A program made the position numbers and the translations under genes. DNA of 15,786 nucleotides from CAYVBW01 sp964449995 (GTDB lineage: Bacteria > Patescibacteriota > Microgenomatia > UBA1400 > PJMF01). Below the pieces are notes generated by a model. That model saw only the letters and a list, made by a program, of their open reading frames with translations, did no database searches and was not told where the DNA came from. The stretch lies in the NCBI GenBank assembly GCA_964449995.1, contig CAYVBW010000018.1:1-15786 (forward strand), read 5' to 3'. The first letter of the stretch is position 1. Each line of letters opens with the position of its first letter. Below are positions 13,727-15,786 of the stretch, in pieces.

Positions 13727-15786
13727 CTATTTTTTGATTTCTTTTATTTTGTCTCTCAAGATTGTAGCTAATTCAAAATCTAAGTCTCTGGCAGCTTGCC
13801 TCATTCTTTTAGTGAGTTTGCCAACAAGCTCCTTTTTGTCATGCGGAGTTAAGGCTTCGGGACTTAGCTTGGATAAATCTATGCTTTCTTTGGCTGAAAC
13901 TTTGATAATTACACCAGAGGAACCGTTGGGCATTCTTTTTTCATTTTCTTTTGTGCGTTTCAGCAGTTTTTTTCTAATGGGTTTATCAATAGACTTAGGA
14001 GTGATGTGGTGTTTTTTGTTATATTTTTCTTGCACCTTGCGTCGACGTTGAGTTTCACTGATGGCGTTTTGCATAGCTTCTGATAAATAATCAGCATATA
14101 AAATAGCTAGGCCTTGTTCGTGTCTGGCTGCCCGGCCCATGGTTTGAATCAAAGCTGTGTCAGAACGTAAAAAACCTGCTTTATCAGCATCTAAAATGGC
14201 TACCAAGCTTACTTCTGGTAGGTCAAGTCCCTCACGCAACAAATTAATGCCCACCACTACATCAAATTTTCCCTGTCGCAAATCATCCAAGATGTCTGAG
14301 CGATCCAGGGTTTCAATCTCACTGTGCAAGTAGGCTACTTTGGGATATTTAATGTCTTTTTTTGTATTAAGGTTGCTTTTTTGAGATTGAGGTAAAAACT
14401 GAGTTTTTGCTTGGGAAAAATATTTTTTATTAATCAAGCCAATTTTTATTTTTTTAATGGGCAGATATTCAACTTTTAGCTCTTTTTGATTATTACGATC
14501 TTCTTCTTTTTTAAGATAATTTTTAATTAATTTATCAATTTTTTTCTTATTATTAAGATAGTCTGTTAGATCTTCAGCCATTCTTTTGGTTAGCGTTGTG
14601 ACCAAGACTCTCTGGCCTAAATTAATGCGTTTAATAATTTCAATAATTAAATCTTGAATTTGATTTTTGATTGGTCGCAGCTCAATTTTGGGGTCAATTA
14701 AGCCGGTTGGGCGTACTAGCTGTTCCACTACTTTATTTTTACTTTGTTTGATTTCCCACTCTTTTGGCGTGGCTGAAACATAAATATTTTGCTGAGTCTT
14801 ATCTAAAAATTCATCAAAATCCAAAGGTCTATTGTCTAAGGCAGAAGGTAATCTAAAACCATATTCAATCAGCGTTTCTTTTCTTGAGCGGTCTCCATGA
14901 TACATGCCCTTGATTTGAGGAGCTGTCATATGACTTTCATCAACAATAGTTAAAAAGCTATTTTGATCAAAACGCTTGATATTGGCTTGAAAATAATCAA
15001 TTAATGTAAAGGGTGGTTGTCCAGTTTGACGGCCATCAAAGTAGCGAGAATAGTTTTCAATCCCATTTACAAAACCAAATTCTTGGATCATTTCTAAGTC
15101 ATATTTAACTTTTTTTTCTAAACGGTAGGCTTCTAAAGCTTTGTCCTGGTCTTTAAGTTCTTGAGTGCGTTTAGTCAAATCCTGCTGAATTTCAGCAAAG
15201 GCTTGCTGTTGGATTTTGGGATCTACAATATAATGTTTGGCTGGATATAAGACATATCGGCCTTTATGGTCAGTAAAAGACTGCTGTTGTGATAAATCTT
15301 TAATGGGAACTCCGCTTAGAGGTTCAATCTCTTCAATTTTAATAATTTTATTCTCTAGAGTTTCAATTTTGAGGGCTGTGTCTAAATAAGCTGGCCAGAC
15401 CTGAATGGTATCACCTCTTACTCTAAAGGTACCGCGCCTAAAATCGGCATCACTTCTTTCGTACTGAAGATCAGTGAGTTGTAACAGCAGTGTTTTTTGA
15501 GCAATAACCTCACCTTCAATCAGCTCAAAAATATGTTGCTTGTAGTCAACTGGATTGCCTAAGTTATAAATGCAAGATACAGAAGCCACCACAATCACAT
15601 CTGGTCTAGTAAGTAAATTAGTAGTGGCTGCTAGCCTGAGTTTGTCTATTTCATCATTAATTTGGGCCTCTTTTTCAATATAGGTGTCGGTGCTGGGGAT
15701 ATAGGCTTCTGGCTGATAATAATCATAATAACTAACAAAATAAGTCACTGCGTTTTTAGGAAAGTAATCTCGAAATTCTTGATAAA
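13727..15786 (-). CDS. uvrB: UvrB, excinuclease ABC subunit B, N-terminus cut by the window edge
   Basis: UvrB is the helicase-like damage-verification subunit that receives DNA from UvrA and recruits UvrC. The frame stays open to the right edge, reading YQEFRDYFPKNAV before the family motif YFVSYYDYYQPEAY, so the Walker A region lies outside the window and the in-frame GTG at 15748 is an internal Val. Counting from that Val as residue 1: the beta-hairpin region YDYYQPEAY (8-16), DEAD-like VDESH (269-273), YVSATP (323-328), LVTTLTKRMAEDL (382-394), VGINLLREGLDLPEVS (499-514), QTMGRAAR (535-542), and a C-terminal UVR motif for UvrC binding (about 640-671). Residues about 399-469 form an extra segment of about 70 residues, rich in Lys, Ile and Asn, between two normally adjacent helicase motifs. 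The frame is intact through it. Confidence 0.97.
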   Translation of the reverse strand, partial: YQEFRDYFPKNAVTYFVSYYDYYQPEAYIPSTDTYIEKEAQINDEIDKLRLAATTNLLTRPDVIVVASVSCIYNLGNPVDYKQHIFELIEGEVIAQKTLLLQLTDLQYERSDADFRRGTFRVRGDTIQVWPAYLDTALKIETLENKIIKIEEIEPLSGVPIKDLSQQQSFTDHKGRYVLYPAKHYIVDPKIQQQAFAEIQQDLTKRTQELKDQDKALEAYRLEKKVKYDLEMIQEFGFVNGIENYSRYFDGRQTGQPPFTLIDYFQANIKRFDQNSFLTIVDESHMTAPQIKGMYHGDRSRKETLIEYGFRLPSALDNRPLDFDEFLDKTQQNIYVSATPKEWEIKQSKNKVVEQLVRPTGLIDPKIELRPIKNQIQDLIIEIIKRINLGQRVLVTTLTKRMAEDLTDYLNNKKKIDKLIKNYLKKEEDRNNQKELKVEYLPIKKIKIGLINKKYFSQAKTQFLPQSQKSNLNTKKDIKYPKVAYLHSEIETLDRSDILDDLRQGKFDVVVGINLLREGLDLPEVSLVAILDADKAGFLRSDTALIQTMGRAARHEQGLAILYADYLSEAMQNAISETQRRRKVQEKYNKKHHITPKSIDKPIRKKLLKRTKENEKRMPNGSSGVIIKVSAKESIDLSKLSPEALTPHDKKELVGKLTKRMRQAARDLDFELATILRDKIKEIKK

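Noticed and set aside
14342..14554. UvrB insert as an intein or mobile intron
   Set aside because: It is only about 70 residues, has no splice-type Cys/Ser start or terminal His-Asn, and the frame runs straight through.
15746..15748. In-frame GTG as the start of UvrB
   Set aside because: The frame stays open to the window edge and encodes conserved UvrB residues (YQEFRDYFPKNAV) before it, so the gene is simply cut off.

Overview
The window looks like a chromosomal segment of a Patescibacteria (Candidate Phyla Radiation) bacterium. The evidence is a divergent 16S rRNA 5' end carrying the rarer EUB338-III-type variant of the 338 site, AT-rich DNA, compact genes all on one strand, start codons without visible Shine-Dalgarno sequences, and small or trimmed versions of common proteins. 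UGA is used as a stop and not inside genes, so lineages that read UGA as glycine (Gracilibacteria, SR1) are unlikely. Placement within the radiation cannot be settled here; Microgenomates-like is only a guess.

Every gene lies on the minus strand, so transcription runs from the right edge to the left. From right to left: uvrB (cut by the window edge), a small unknown protein with its own strong promoter, uvrA, a membrane-anchored transglutaminase with an intact Cys-His-Asp triad, uvrC (its frame overlaps the transglutaminase gene by 197 bp), a small four-helix membrane protein of the YvlD/holin-4_2 type, a three-gene set (7TM membrane protein, ATP-grasp ligase, DUF1704/MATCAP-like metallopeptidase), a YdjC/ChbG-type deacetylase, mnmA, a small membrane protein (DUF5665-like), and then a 16S rRNA gene with a clear promoter and a structured leader of about 385 nt.

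Two functional themes stand out. The first is nucleotide excision repair: uvrA, uvrB and uvrC are all present within 9 kb, with a large insert in UvrB and no C-terminal HhH domain in UvrC. The second is a putative peptide or amino-acid modification system at 3088-6371. The 7TM protein, the ATP-grasp ligase of the glutamate-ligase-like family and the DUF1704 'QEGLA' peptidase match an operon known from proteobacteria, but the set is rearranged here. The 7TM protein has lost its transglutaminase-like ectodomain, and the ligase carries a C-terminal domain that resembles the RimB/DUF785 retropepsin with its catalytic Asp replaced by Lys. DUF1704 is the bacterial relative of the eukaryotic tubulin-tail carboxypeptidases (MATCAP/TMCP). 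The locus may therefore encode a writer (ligase) and an eraser (peptidase) of terminal amino acids on an unknown target, tied to the membrane. The nearby active transglutaminase may or may not belong to it.

Several starts lie only 8-10 nt downstream of good -10 elements, which suggests leaderless mRNAs. A GC-rich palindromic insert flanked by 10-bp direct repeats lies between uvrC and the YvlD-like gene.
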